Below are positions 11,198 through 22,329 of a DNA stretch of 64,000 nt, piece by piece (the stretch's first letter is position 1; each line of letters opens with the position of its first letter). The position numbers and the translations under genes are program-made. Source of the DNA: Dioscorea cayenensis subsp. rotundata (Eukaryota > Streptophyta > Magnoliopsida > Dioscoreales > Dioscoreaceae); assembly GCF_009730915.1 (NCBI RefSeq), contig NC_052487.1, positions 2,170,001 to 2,234,000 on the forward strand, given 5' to 3'. The notes under the pieces were generated by a model. The model did not search any database and had not been told where the DNA came from. It worked only from the letters and a program-made list of their open reading frames with translations.

Positions 11198-11900
11198 CTT
11201 AAATTCTTATTATTTTTTTAAAAAAAATTTAAATCATAACAACAATGTATAAAAACATTTGGACGTATTAAAAAAAAACGAAAAGAAAAAGATGATGAAG
11301 AAGATGAAGAAGAAGATAACTAGATAAGTGGCATTACCTAAAGTGCTCATCATTATCTTGTTTTTTCCTCGTTCCTCCATTCTCACTTTATTCTATGCAA
11401 ATGCTAGACAATCTATATTGAACAAAACCATTTAGAAAATTCGCTATTAACTTTATTCCCACTTAAGTATTGTGTCTTATTCATTGTAGCTAGTACTATA
11501 TATAACAAAATAAGAGAAAGGATGCAAAATGATAATTAATACATGTATATTTGAGAAAGTGTGAAACCATATGTTAAGAACATGAAGGTAATTATAATTT
11601 GTGTACGTGCCCTCATTCCATGAATACGGTAATTAGTTTACAAACTCGCTTCTACAACTGAAAATTTTTATTAGTAGTGTTTATATAAAAAATTTTCATT
11701 CCTAATCTCATTAGGAATTTCGCATTCTACTTCGAATTAAAATCAAACAAAAAAAAAGGGGGGGATAAATAAAAAGAGTGATGATGAATTATATTCTCCT
11801 ACTTCAAATAGAAAAAAAAGAGAGGAGATAATGGGCATTATTCTATTCCAAATAAAAGTAGGGGTGTAAATGAAAAAATAATAATGATATAAAGAAAAAG
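11198..11900. other. AT-rich intergenic stretch
   Basis: A- and T-rich with a short GAAGATGAAGAAGAAGA run near 11290-11320. No gene recognised. Confidence 0.45.
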
Positions 11901-11904
11901 AAGA

Positions 11905-11908
11905 GGAA

Positions 11909-11954
<46 letters not shown>

Positions 11955-12020
11955 GTTTGAAATTTCAAAATATATATATATATATATTTAAAAAAATATA
12001 TATATATATATGAATAATAA
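11905..12020. repeat. (AT)n microsatellite cluster
   Basis: Three near-pure AT tracts at about 11913-11951, 11970-11988 and 11997-12011. Confidence 0.85.
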
Positions 12021-12159
12021 TAAAAAAGGGAAGGGAAATTCAAAAAAATAAATAAATAAATAAATAAAAGAAGAGAGATTATGGATAGGGATGAGAATTT
12101 TTGAATTCAATTTTTTTTTAAAAAAAAAAAAAATCTCTCCCGGGAGTTGGAGATTCTTC

Positions 12160-12385
12160 GAGGGTGTTGAGGATTTACGGGAGGCGAAGAAAGAGATAGA
12201 GAAGACGGAAGAAGAAGAAAAAAAAGCAGGGAGAAAACAGGGGAGGAGAGATGCAAGAGAAGACGAGAGGGAAAAAAGACAGAGGGAAAAAAAAGAGAGA
12301 TAAAAACAAGAGGAGACTGAGAAGGGACAAAGAGAACAGAGAAGGAGAAAGAAAGGGAGGAGACAAGGAGGCCGGAGAAATTAAT
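12160..12385. repeat. purine-rich (GA/A) tract
   Basis: About 225 bp almost wholly of G and A on the plus strand (AGAAGAAGAAAAAAAAGCAGGG type). Frames across it encode low-complexity Lys/Glu/Arg or Phe/Leu/Ser strings and are not genes. Confidence 0.7.
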
Positions 12386-12473
12386 CAAGAGGTATTACAT
12401 TTTTCCCTAAAATAATATATAAAAAAAAGGGATACAATAATAGTAAACATTATTTTGATGAGCATGATGCATC

Positions 12474-12719
12474 CATGCATTGACATGCACCGGGCCCCAC
12501 TTCTTTCTTTAAGATTTATATGTATTCTTTCCAAGCCCTATGCACGTGAAGGATTCCACATTGATAGCATGCTGCCTAGTTGCTTAGTTTTTTTTATTAT
12601 TATTAGAACATGCAATAAGAACACGTTGTTGATGATTCCTCATGTCTCTTTCTCTCTCATTCGTGCTCTCTCTCTCTCTCTAGAAAAATATATTTAACAT
12701 TCCCATGCATTTAAAGCAA

Positions 12720-12750
<31 letters not shown>

Positions 12751-12891
12751 TAAAAAAATAATAAATGCATGTGCATTCATCATGCATGCACTTTCTCTTC
12801 CCTCGTGTTCTTTCTCTTTTCCCCGTCCGCCAGAACCCGTGTTCTCTCTCTCTCTTTCCCTCTCTCCATCTTTGTCTTGGCATGGCTTCGA
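12474..12891 (+). promoter_or_regulatory. RY-motif cluster with G-box, promoter-like
   Basis: CATGCA or its reverse TGCATG occurs eight times: 12474, 12484, 12609, 12704, 12766, 12781, 12783 and 12785 (start positions; the last three overlap). A CACGTG lies at 12543-12548. RY (CATGCA) plus G-box is the known make-up of seed promoters bound by B3 factors (ABI3/FUS3/LEC2) and bZIPs. A (TC)n leader-like stretch at 12842-12880 follows, just before an ATG at 12892. An (AAT)n run lies at 12720-12747. No intact gene follows. Confidence 0.4.
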
Positions 12892-13199
12892 TGTTCTCCC
12901 AATTACAAGCGACTGCAGAGAATTTCAACGAGGTGTTTTTCATTGGTTTCCCGGATCGGCACCGATCGATGCTCATCTCTACGGCAACCCGACGGTGCCG
13001 GTATCGCACCCCTTGTTCGACAGCCATTTCGACTCTGACAAGTCTGAAGCACTCAAACGCCCTTCGCCTGCATAGCTTAGGAAGCCGAGGTCTCCCACTT
13101 TTCTCCCCAGGTTGTGAAGAACGTTGTATTCACCACTCGAAATCAAGAAGCTTGTCTGTCCTGTCTTCTCATTCCACCACACTACAGGCTTGAGATTAC
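12892..13199 (+). other. unassigned open region next to CDC45 fragment
   Basis: A frame from ATG 12892 runs about 100 residues (MASMFSQLQATAENFNEVFF...) and a second frame over the same DNA reads DAHLYGNPTVPVSHPLFDSH. I recognise neither. Moderate GC content and a (TC)n leader suggest former coding DNA, perhaps part of the same broken gene copy that follows. Confidence 0.25.
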
Positions 13200-13700
13200 T
13201 CTCTCCAGAGCAGAGAGTCACCTTCTCTTGATCAGCTGGGGCCGTCACCGTAACATCTGGCGCCTTTTGGATCTTGTTTCTTCGGAGTCTCGGGTCTTTG
13301 TGGCCGATAGCCACCGTCTGATCCATCTTAACAACCTCAGCAAATAAAATGATCTGGTTATTGTTCTTCATATTCTAGAGATGAGGACCGGCTTACGCTG
13401 GACTCTTCGGGAAAACATTGAAGTGCTGACACTGGCTAATGCCTCTGATCTTAACAATGATGATGGGTTTAATGTCAGTTCTGTGACCAAGATAGTGAGA
13501 GTGACAATGAAGGGAAATAAAAAAGAAGCAGCGAAAGATCTCCAAAGAGCCCGAGGTTGATCCTGTTAAGCTCTTTTGGGAGCTTAAATTAAAGTTTTAC
13601 AAGATGGGCATATTTCATGGAGAGCTTTCTGGTTGTTTGATGTTTGAGATAGCTCACTTGTTTAAGAAGAACACTGATGAGTTGCTATGGTTGGAAGCAT
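13200..13700 (+). pseudogene. CDC45-derived gene fragment (replication factor), broken
   Basis: Conceptual translation in shifting frames matches remembered plant CDC45: LLLISWGRHRNIWRLLDL, then RVFVADSHRLIHLNNLS, then LANASDLNNDD at about 13430, then DPVKLFWEL and YKMGIFHGELSGCLMF at 13560-13640, then HLFKKNTDELLWL at 13655-13695. In the family these segments occur in this order in the N-terminal half, around an acidic Ser/Asp linker that is also visible here (DSESDNEG). In-frame stops (for example after HLNNLS and in the linker) and frame changes show it is not functional. No introns interrupt the matched part, so it may be a processed copy or a captured fragment. The rest of CDC45 was not found. 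CDC45 is part of the CMG replicative helicase. Confidence 0.65.
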
Positions 13701-13990
13701 TTGCAAGCTCAGTTTCTCAGGCCTCAACAGTTTTAGGAGGATAATTTGGCCCGACCAAGTGATCAGAAGCTTAGATATGGTGGGATGTAGATGCCTTAGC
13801 AACAATGTCCAATGATATAGATGTTCAGAGTACGATGAAAGAATGCAGTGATCTTAGTGATGATGGTTCACAGAAGCTTATGAGTTGGTTAAAGCTTGGA
13901 TGGGCATGGAATGGAAGTGTCCTTTGAGTTTGTTCGTTGCTCATGGCGAAGGATTGGTTGGCTCTAGACAGGTTATTTCCTTCCAAAGTT
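13700..13990 (+). other. unassigned exon-like fragment
   Basis: The frame at 13875-13971 reads AYELVKAWMGMEWKCPLSLF then VAHGEGLVGSRQ and ends at CAG|GTTATT, which resembles an exon followed by a donor site. It does not match the CDC45 continuation that I know, so two sources may be joined here. Function unknown. Confidence 0.25.
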
Positions 13991-14154
13991 CTTTTATAAT
14001 TACCATTATTTAGAAATTCAAAGCATGCTCTTTATAAAAATCAGTCTAGACCATGTATCCTGTTTTGCTATGTTTCTAGGTTTGACTTCTTTTAGAGTAT
14101 AGCGATATTTTGTTTTAAAAATATGAATGAGGAGTCTACTGGTGAGGGGCATTT

Positions 14155-14460
14155 TTGGCAAGGAAAAAAATGATGAAAGAAATGAAGAAAATAAAAGAGA
14201 TGAAAGAATGAAGGAAGAGTAAAAAAGAAAAAAAATGAAAGAAAAGAGAGGAAAAATAAAAAATGAAGGGTGAATAAAAAAAAAAAAGAGAAAAGGGAAA
14301 ATTGGAAAAAATGGAAGGGTGAGTAGAAAAAGAGAGAAGGAAAATATGGAAAATGGAAGGGTGAGTAAAATAAGAGAAGAAAGGAAAATATGGGAAAATG
14401 AAAGGATGGGTTAAAAAGAGAGAGAGTAAAAAATGAGGAAAAAAAGTAAAGGATGAATTT
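14155..14460. repeat. purine-rich degenerate tandem repeat
   Basis: Plus strand is nearly all A and G with a recurring phrase of the type GGAAAATATGGAAAATGG followed by AAGGGTGAGTA. Roughly six irregular units. It precedes the 60-bp array. Confidence 0.6.
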
Positions 14461-14497
14461 GAGTGGGGGTATTTTGGTAATTTTATTCTTGTAAGGC

Positions 14498-14507
14498 CTC
14501 CTATATA
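14498..14507 (+). promoter_or_regulatory. TATA-like box in front of the 60-bp array
   Basis: CTCCTATATAAAAAAAT sits about 15 bp before the tandem array. It is a good TATA match, and could mark the promoter of an old retroelement end, but no transcript evidence exists here. Confidence 0.25.
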
Positions 14508-14516
14508 AAAAAATCT

Positions 14517-15005
14517 TATGAAATTTCTCTCATTCCACCATGAAGCTTTGGCTTTTCTTGGGGTAACGAGAAATTTTTCATGATTTCTCTCATTCCACCT
14601 TGAAGCCTTGGCTTTCTTGGGGAACGAGAAATTTTCCATGAAATTTCTCTCATTCCACCTGAAGTCTTGACTTTCCTAGGGGGTAACGAGAAATTTTTTT
14701 CATGATTTCTCTCATTCCACCTGAAGCCTTGGCTTTCTTGGGAGTAACGAGAAATTTTCCATGAAATTTCTCTCATTCCACCTGAAGTCTTGACTTCCCT
14801 AGGGGTAACGAGAAATTTTTTTCATGAAATTTCTTTCATTCCACCTTGAAGTCTCGACTTTCTAGGGGTAACGAGAAATTTTTCATAATTTTCTCTAATT
14901 CCACCTTGAAGTCTCGACTTTCTAGGGGTAACGAGAAATTTTTCATAATTTTCTCTAATTCCACCTTGAAATTTTAACACTTTTGGGGTAAAGAGAAATT
15001 TTTCA
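14517..15005. repeat. tandem array of about eight 60-64 bp units
   Basis: The phrase CTCTCATTCCACCTGAAG recurs with spacings of about 60, 60, 62, 60, 64, 61 and 60 bp (CATTCCACC or AATTCCACC at about 14531, 14591, 14651, 14713, 14773, 14834, 14897, 14957). Each unit also holds GGGGTAACGAGAAATTTTT. Units alternate slightly between two versions (CTTGGCTTTC and CTTGACTTTC), suggesting an earlier doublet expansion. Confidence 0.9.
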
Positions 15006-15430
15006 TAAAAAAAGTCAAACAATTTCTTCAAGCTCACTTTGAGGTCTTTTGACACTCATTGGAGTAAAAAAGTGAAATGAAAAGAAGAATAAAAAATTCC
15101 TTGAAGTGATAAACAAAGAAATGAATGAAAAGTTCACAAAAAAATATCTCTCGTCAACACTCATAAAAAAAAAAAAGAGAAGAGTTGACAAAAGATTTTT
15201 CTTGAAACTCACTTGGAGGTCTTTTGACAACCGTTGGAGTGAAAAAGAGGTGTAATAAAAAAATGATGAAAAATCTTTTTCTTGAAATGAAAGGAAGAGT
15301 AAAAAAATGAAAAATTTCACGAGAGAGAAAAATGATGATAAAAAGCTTCTTGTCAACATTCATTGAAAAAAAGTTGAGTTGGCAAAAGATTTTTTTAAGC
15401 CCCATTATAAGATCTCTTTCAAAAAGAGTT
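15006..15430. repeat. second tandem repeat tier, period about 175-190 bp
   Basis: The phrase CACTTTGAGGTCTTTTGACA at about 15035 recurs as CACTTGGAGGTCTTTTGACA at about 15210 and, more changed, near 15400. AAAGATTTTT...CTTGAA and CTCGTCAACA/CTTGTCAACA recur with the same spacing. About 2.3 units. Confidence 0.65.
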
Positions 15431-16120
15431 TGAGGATCATTTTTAAAAATCAAGTCAAAAATTATCAAGTTAATGACCTAGCCATGTTAAAGGTCACGAC
15501 TTTAAAAATCAAAATGGTCAAGGCTCAAAAGCATTGAAGAGCTAAGACCTAAATGCATTATGTAAACGACAAATGCAACTCTGAAGTTTTAAGGTACTAA
15601 GAAGTCAAAGACTTGAGGAGTTTCACAAGTCAAGGAGCTGGAGATTTTACAAGCGCAAAGAGCCAAGGTCTTCAGCGATAAAATAAGCAAAAGTGGCCAA
15701 GTAGGCAACTCGTAAATGTAGAGTGGCTGCAGCTTGGACTAAACTATGTTTCAAGACACAAACCCACATAAAAAAAAAAAAATTGAGGAGAGCTACATCC
15801 ACAAAGTTAAAAGGATCTTCTGACACACTTTCAGTATAGGAGCTAAGAGCGCCGGCTAAAAAATAAATTTTGAAGAGCAGGATAGAAATAGCTCTTTCTA
15901 AAAAAAATCTCTTGTTAAGCTCTCTTAGAGAATAGCTTTCTTCTTTTGTATTCTTGTCTATGATCATGTATTCGCATGCATCTTTGAAATAAAATATAAA
16001 AAAAATTATCATGTTTACTCAGTTACTTCTCATTCACACTTGTTTCTTAATCGGAGGTTCCCATGACATTGTATGGGGTAATTAATATTAGGGGCTTGCC
16101 CCTAATAGGAGTCACGAACC
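15431..16120. repeat. possible old retroelement end sequence, unclassified
   Basis: Non-coding DNA of different texture (many GTCAAG/GCTAAG words, CTTCTTTTGTATTCTTGTCT near 15940, AATAAAAT near 15985) that resembles the transcribed end of a plant LTR element, followed by a palindrome TAGGGGCTTGCCCCTA near 16090. Together with the TATA-like box at 14498 and the repeats between, the whole 14155-16120 block may be one old element. No paired end, coding part or target duplication was found, so this is only a suggestion. Confidence 0.25.
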
Positions 16121-16762
16121 CGCAATCATCTGAAATATAAAAAAATTAAATTTTGATTTGTGATCCATGCTTTTCAACCGGTCATACCCTAATTAAAGGC
16201 CGGGTGGAAAGAAAGGAGCCCACAAGTAGTATTTTATTTGATGTTTTTTGAACCATAAGTATTGAAAATTTTTATAAAATACTTTTGATAGCGGGATCAA
16301 TACCACTGGCTCAAAATGAATAACAACCAATATTAAAAACTAACTTTCAGACACGATATTTATAATTAAAGTAGTTATTTATATAAATCACATTTTTAAT
16401 CATCGAACTCATCACCATCCTTTCCCGTTTCCTAAACCTAATTCCACAAAACCCATTTCCTTTATGAATATATATGCCTTTATTACATAATAAAGGACCA
16501 CCCGGTCCTTCCCAAACTGCAACTGATCCTATAAATCTTTGAGCTTTTTTTTCAAAACTCTACGGATTGTTAAAGATTTATTTTTTCTATGAAATTTTAG
16601 GTTTGAAAGGAAATTGTCATATGGGCTAATCAATGTTTGAATTAATTACTATTAAAGAAGCTAAATTTTCTAAATTAAAAATTTAATTATATAAACAATA
16701 ATAAAATATTTATTAAATAATGATACTTTTTAAAAATTTAATTATTAATTATATATATTTAA

Positions 16763-16809
<47 letters not shown>

Positions 16810-17120
16810 CTTATACCAAATTATTTGGTTGGGGAACAATACTTATATCCCCAACCAAACACGGGAGTACTCATTCTCCTCTAATTAGTAATTAATCAAA
16901 ATCTCATTATAATTTAATTAAATTTATCTATTATTATTATTATTATTAAAAGGCCCACAATCTCTCACATCAAAGCCCATTATCAACGCATGCGTTTCCT
17001 TTAAAATCCCAAAAACGTTTCCCATCGATTCCCAGCGTTTCCCAATCAAAAACCGCGCCCCAAGTCCCCCTCTTTTGATTGGAAGCTCTCTTTTGACCCA
17101 AAACCACGATTCCATCCACC
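16121..17120. other. AT-rich intergenic and translocator promoter region
   Basis: Contains an (AAT)n run at about 16771-16806 and a (TTA)n run at about 16931-16948. The last 150 bp turn C-rich and are probable promoter or 5' UTR of the translocator. Confidence 0.45.
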
Positions 17121-20100
17121 ATGCACTCTTCCGCCATCTCCTCCTCCTCCTCCGCCGCCGCCGCCGCCGCCGACGCCGGCCCTCTCCGCCGCCTCAGTCG
17201 CCGGAACCCTACCTCTCTGGATCCCCAATCTCTCTCCTTTCCCTCCGGACTCTTCCCCTTCCGGCTCTCTGTTAATGCCCTCAGCTACTCCTCCTCTTCT
17301 CCTCGCCCTCTATCTTTGATCTCTCTCGCTCCTCGTCCTCTTCGAGCGATCTCCGATTCCGATGGCGTTGGTGAGACTGAAGCGGCTCCTCGCCGGCTTC
17401 TCCGTACCCTCCAGCTCGGCATCCTCTTTGGCCTTTGGTATCTCTTCAATATCTATTTCAACATCTATGATAAGCAGGTCCGTCCTCCTTCCCTTTTCTT
17501 TTCTTTTTTTGTTTCCAGTGATATAGAGCTCTGTTTTATTGGATTTCTTGGTTTAAATTCGAATATTTTGATTCAAGTTTGCATTTTTATGCTTGTATTG
17601 TCATTCTGAAATTATTGAATTTTGATTTGGATGGTGGATCAATGAGTGTGGGCAAATGTTGACGTATTCCATATTGTTGTTTCAGACCTTCTGATATTGA
17701 AAATTTCCCTTTTTTTATATATATATTTTGTTTGTTTGAAAATTCAAGATGGTTGAGTATGAATTCGTATCTTTGTATTAAAGTTTTCATTTTTAAGCTC
17801 GTATCATTCGTGATTTTTTTTTAAATGCTATATTCAATACCAGTTTGAATTTGTTTTTAATTTAAATCTGTAACATTGGACTGTAAATTTTTGTTCAAAC
17901 TTATATAAACGATACCTTTATTTTTCATTCAATAGTCTTACTAAATTGTTATGCATGGAGAATGCAACAAAAGTCTGATCTTCAATAGGTTTTGAAGGTT
18001 TATCCATTCCCGACAACCCTCACTACTGTTCAATTGGCTTTTGGGTCTGTATTTGTTATTCTTATGTGGATTACTAATCTTCACAAGAAACCTAAGATCT
18101 CTCTATCACAGGTTTGTTTCTTGAACAACATGTTTTTTTTTTCTGAAATTTAAATAATATACCTTGATTTGAGTGGTCTGCTTTTGCAGCTTGTGCCAAT
18201 TCTTCCATTGGCCCTTGTTCATGCATTGGGACTTCTTTTTACAAATATGAGTCTTGGAAAAGTTGCTGTTTCATTCACACACACAATCAAGGCTATGGAG
18301 CCCTTTTTCACGGTTATGCTGTCGGCTTTGTTTCTTGGGGAGGTAACATCTAATCTGATACTCCCTCCATTCCTAAATACATGTAGCTTAAAGATATTGC
18401 ACAATAATTAAAGATAGTATTAAATTATCTAAACTTCAATATAAAAAGACAACCAAATTATTAAGCTATCTCTATCTTGAAACCATGTCTTTTTCTTGAG
18501 AATATAAAAATTACTTTTTTTATTTATATAATTTAGGAAATTGAAGATGGATAAAATTGAAAAAAATAAATAAATATTGCCTTGATATTGTAAAACGACA
18601 ACTATTTTGGAATCATTTTTTTTCTTTCTTAAAACGACATGTATTTTGGATTGGAGGGAGTATGTGCTGTTGTTGTAATTTAATATTTATGTTCAGTTGT
18701 CACTATTCTGTCGGACTCTTATGTTTAGCTTCTATTCTTGAGATTTTTATATAAAAATTCTGGAAAATTTTTCATCAAAATGCCTTACAGTTTGCTGTCC
18801 AATTACTTTTTCATACCGAGCTCATGATACTTGCTAATTTTCTCAATCAATCTCATTAAAATCTTTCAATGGGTCAATATTCAAAGCCAGAGTGCATTTA
18901 TTGAGTTTGAAGTGTCTTTTTCTTGAAAATGATGGTGGTCAATGGTTGATGTGTCCTGTTAAAAATGAAGGGAAAAAGTAACATGTATATATATATATAT
19001 ATATGTGACCTGTCGTGGAACCTTCCTCTATACATCGCAAAACAAATTACTTCCCTATAATTCACGTAGCAACCCTATCGCCGTCTATGTTTATATAATG
19101 CTTTCTTAACAGAAGCATTGTAGATCAATCGTGTTAAAGATGGTTATTGATTGGAAATTGATCTGAAATGCACTTTTCTAGTGTTGGGAGATTCAAACAG
19201 CCTGTTGTCTTTCATGTCTAAAGATATAAATCATTAGGCTGTTTTGTTGTGCAGATGCCTACTCTTTGGGTTCTGCTTTCACTTGTTCCAATTGTTGGTG
19301 GTGTTGGATTGGCTTCGCTTACCGAAGCATCTTTTAATTGGTAGGTCAGTTCTATTTCTAATGTCGCTAAGCATTCGTAGCACAAGGATGCATTTGCTCT
19401 GAAGCACTTCTTGGATGTATTTCCTTTCCTGACGCTTCTCTGTTCCATATCTTCCTTGCATTTCTTGCATAACTCTTCTAATTTGCTGTGCATTTATCTG
19501 TCAACAGGGGCGGATTTTGGAGTGCGATGGCCTCAAATCTAACATACCAGTCTCGGAATGTACTCAGCAAAAAGATCCTGGTTGAGAAAGAGGTAATCAT
19601 GCTTTGATAATAATTAATTAAATTTTCATATAAAAAATAACTTTTTTTTGAATCAGTATAAACCTCACCATGTTGTTATAACGGTTATTGTCATGATTTT
19701 TTTTTTTTTGGTTTTGATTTCCCAGCAATGAGTTCAATGCTCACCCTCATAGTATGCTTTGATGCGAAATCTTGCTTTCTTAGTAATTCTGGCGCCTGAC
19801 TAGCTATATTTCTCCTTAAACAGGAATCATTAGACAACATAAATCTCTACTCTATAATTACTATCTTGTCTCTTTTCCTGATGGTTCCTCTGACACTATT
19901 TGTCGAAGGTGCCAAGTTTACTCCTGCACATTTGCAATCTTTTGTGAGTATAAATCTCGAGAAAATATTGCTTATATCCCACCTTTTATTCATACCAATT
20001 CAACTCTTGTGATCTACTTTTCACATTGTAGGGTTTAAATCTTAAGGAGATATACATGAGGGCCTTTCTTTCTGGGCTTTGTTTCCATGCTTATCAACAG

Positions 20101-20573
20101 GTGAATCATTGAACTTCTTTTCAAACTATTTTCATATCATGCTTTTTGTTTGCAAGATTGACTCTTTTTTGAATGGTTTCTTACAAATGATCTAATTCTT
20201 TAAAACATGAAAACCACTTGCCACATTGGCTTTTGTTCATATCACATCTCATGCTTCTTCACCAAATTCGCAGGTTTCGTACATGATCTTGGCCGAGATA
20301 TCTCCGGTCACTCATTCTATCGGCAATTGTGTGAAGCGTGTGGTGGTCATTGTGGCCTCAGTTCTGTTCTTTAGGACTCCAATCTCTCCCATTAACTCTT
20401 TAGGTACTGTTATGATTGATTCATAAAACTTCGATTAATTCGTACGTGAATTGCAATACATATTCTACAATTCCCTTAGAATCACAACAAGTTTGATTGC
20501 AGGAACTGGTGTAGCTCTTGCCGGAGTTTTCTTATACTCGAGAGTGAAGAGAATTAATTCGAAATCTTCATAG
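17121..20573 (+). CDS. plastid phosphoenolpyruvate/phosphate translocator (PPT)
   Basis: Antiporter of the inner plastid envelope exchanging phosphoenolpyruvate and phosphate, feeding the shikimate pathway. Nine exons: 17121-17477, 17989-18111, 18190-18342, 19255-19340, 19508-19592, 19824-19943, 20032-20100, 20274-20403, 20503-20573, phase kept, 397 residues. Residues 1 to about 80 are Ser/Ala/Arg-rich with almost no acidic residues, a plastid transit peptide. The rest is a drug/metabolite-transporter fold: [85 protein letters not shown] and [13 protein letters not shown] are hallmarks of the pPT family, and the details fit PPT rather than triose- or glucose-phosphate carriers. (GCC)n codons near 17150 give an Ala run. 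Intron 3 holds a Stowaway MITE. Confidence 0.93.
18359..18662. mobile_element. Stowaway MITE, 300 bp, inside translocator intron 3
   Basis: Element 18361-18660 flanked by TA at 18359-18360 and 18661-18662. Left end CTCCCTCCATTCCTAAATAC and reversed right end CTCCCTCCAATCCAAAATAC are classic Stowaway terminal repeats, and ACATGT follows on both arms. No coding capacity. It lies 16 bp after the intron donor, so it leaves the splice site intact. Confidence 0.92.
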
Positions 20574-21305
20574 ATTTATTATTGTTGTTGTCATCATCAT
20601 CACCGTCTTTGTAACATCGATATCATGACACATTTGTAGATTATATTCTTTGTGGAAGGATGACAAATGCTCCATGATATTCTTTTGCTGCTGCTTTTAA
20701 TCAGCAAGCAGCTTTCACTTAGATTTTGTGCTTAATTTAGAACATGCTATATTTCACAGAGTAATGTTAAATTTTTAGGTTAAATCATTTATTAGTCCTT
20801 AGACATTTTTATTTTTACTTATTAGTCCCTGGATTTTTTTATTATTATTATTATCATGTAGGTTTTTTTTTTAATGTTTATTTAATTTTTAATCCGTCCT
20901 AATTATATTTTCCAAAATTTCCATTATTATCTTCATTTTCTTGGAAACAAGGTTTTTGTTTGGGTATAATGAAATAAACATTTACAATTTTATAAATTAT
21001 AAAAACTCTAGTATCACATATGGTTTGTTTGATATACAAAAAATTTAAAATATAACACGGCTTAAATTTTCTCGTCTTTAAGTATAACATAATATAAATT
21101 TTTTGTACCCAAAAATTATAGTACAAAAATTATATTAAATTACAATATAACTAAAACACAATTATTTTTGGTTAAAATAAAACTTTTTGTTATTGATTGA
21201 ACATCAAATGTGAAATAGCACAAGTATTTGTGATATAATTTAACCATTTAAACTATCTTGTGTTGCTTTTATTTGCTAATCAAATATTGTTACGTTAGGC
21301 ATCCT
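20574..21305. other. translocator 3' UTR and AT-rich DNA
   Basis: The first 150 bp are likely 3' UTR. At 20775-20850 the phrase ATTAGTCCTTAGACATTTTT then ATTAGTCCCTGGATTTTTT is the kind of end found on plant foldback elements and may be a remnant. Confidence 0.4.
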
Positions 21306-21314
21306 ACATCTATA

Positions 21315-21373
<59 letters not shown>

Positions 21374-21376
21374 GTA
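21306..21376. repeat. (TA)n microsatellite
   Basis: A near-pure TATA tract of about 70 bp with two interruptions (TGTATA). Confidence 0.9.
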
Positions 21377-22329
21377 TATATTAATTTGAACTCCAAAAGA
21401 GTAATATTATTTGTGATGACCATTTAAATTGAAAGCTATAAAATTTAGAGAGAGTTTTTTGGTAAAAATAGACATTAACAATAAGGGCTACATAGCCAAT
21501 CAATGATTCCATCAATGCCCAACCAAATGTAGCATAAGATCTAATCCCAATCTCTAACCCAATAAAAGCAATGGGATTGAAAGAAAAAGAATACAAATGG
21601 AGTCAGTTATGAGTGCCTTTCAAAAGCCCCACCCACCACCTTCCTCTTTCCCTAACTTTCTCCATTTCTATCCAAATATTCAATTCATATTTGAAAGCTA
21701 TGTTTCATCCTCTTGTGTCCCTCTTATTTGAAAATAGAAATTATTTTCTCCCCTTTTTTTAAAAAAAAAAAAGATTTTTTTTTCTATTAAATTTAACTCA
21801 TTTGTGTTAAGTCGGTACATATGCATTTTTAAAAGCCAACCACCTATTAGTCTATTTACACGGAGTTCTCTTTCATAAAGTGCTGATGATATGAGTTTGA
21901 ATCTCAACTCATGAAAGATGATAGAAAAAATTAGGTGAGATATTAATTTTAAATTTATGTATACCCCTAGAGTGCGTGCTTTGTCTGCTTCTTGAAAAGA
22001 AAAAAATTGAATTGAACTAAATAATTTTTCTAAATAATTTTTTTTTAATTATTATATTATTAATAATTGGGATTGAATTTTGACAAAATGAGATTGAAAT
22101 GACTTGGATTAGAAGTTTGGAAATCACCTTAATTTTAATTTAATTTCATAATCTCAACGATTGATTGATATTGTGTGAGATAGAATTCAGAGAGTAATAA
22201 TTTTGAGTATTTTTCATAAAATGTTATTTAGTTAAATGCACTTGTAATTAAAGCTATTAAATAATTTTTTTTCCCTAATAATAGTGCTAAAACCTTAATG
22301 GGAGGAAGTATTAATAAAAAAAATTGTCT
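21377..22329. other. AT-rich intergenic stretch with a weak SINE-like remnant
   Basis: Mostly featureless. Near 21890 the words ATATGAGTTTGAATCTCAACTC resemble a polymerase III B box, followed about 90 bp later by AGAGTGCGTGCTTTG; a decayed tRNA-derived SINE is possible but not supportable. Confidence 0.3.

Noticed and set aside
12979-13371. 130-codon minus-strand frame
   Set aside because: It overlaps the CDC45-derived fragment, whose plus-strand matches are specific; the minus frame has no recognisable domain.
14516-15055. Repetitive open frames with MREISWKISR-like units
   Set aside because: They come from translating the 60-bp tandem array; the frame is not kept over all units.
21840-21990. 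Possible third SINE
   Set aside because: Only a weak B-box word is seen, with no A tail or GC-rich body.
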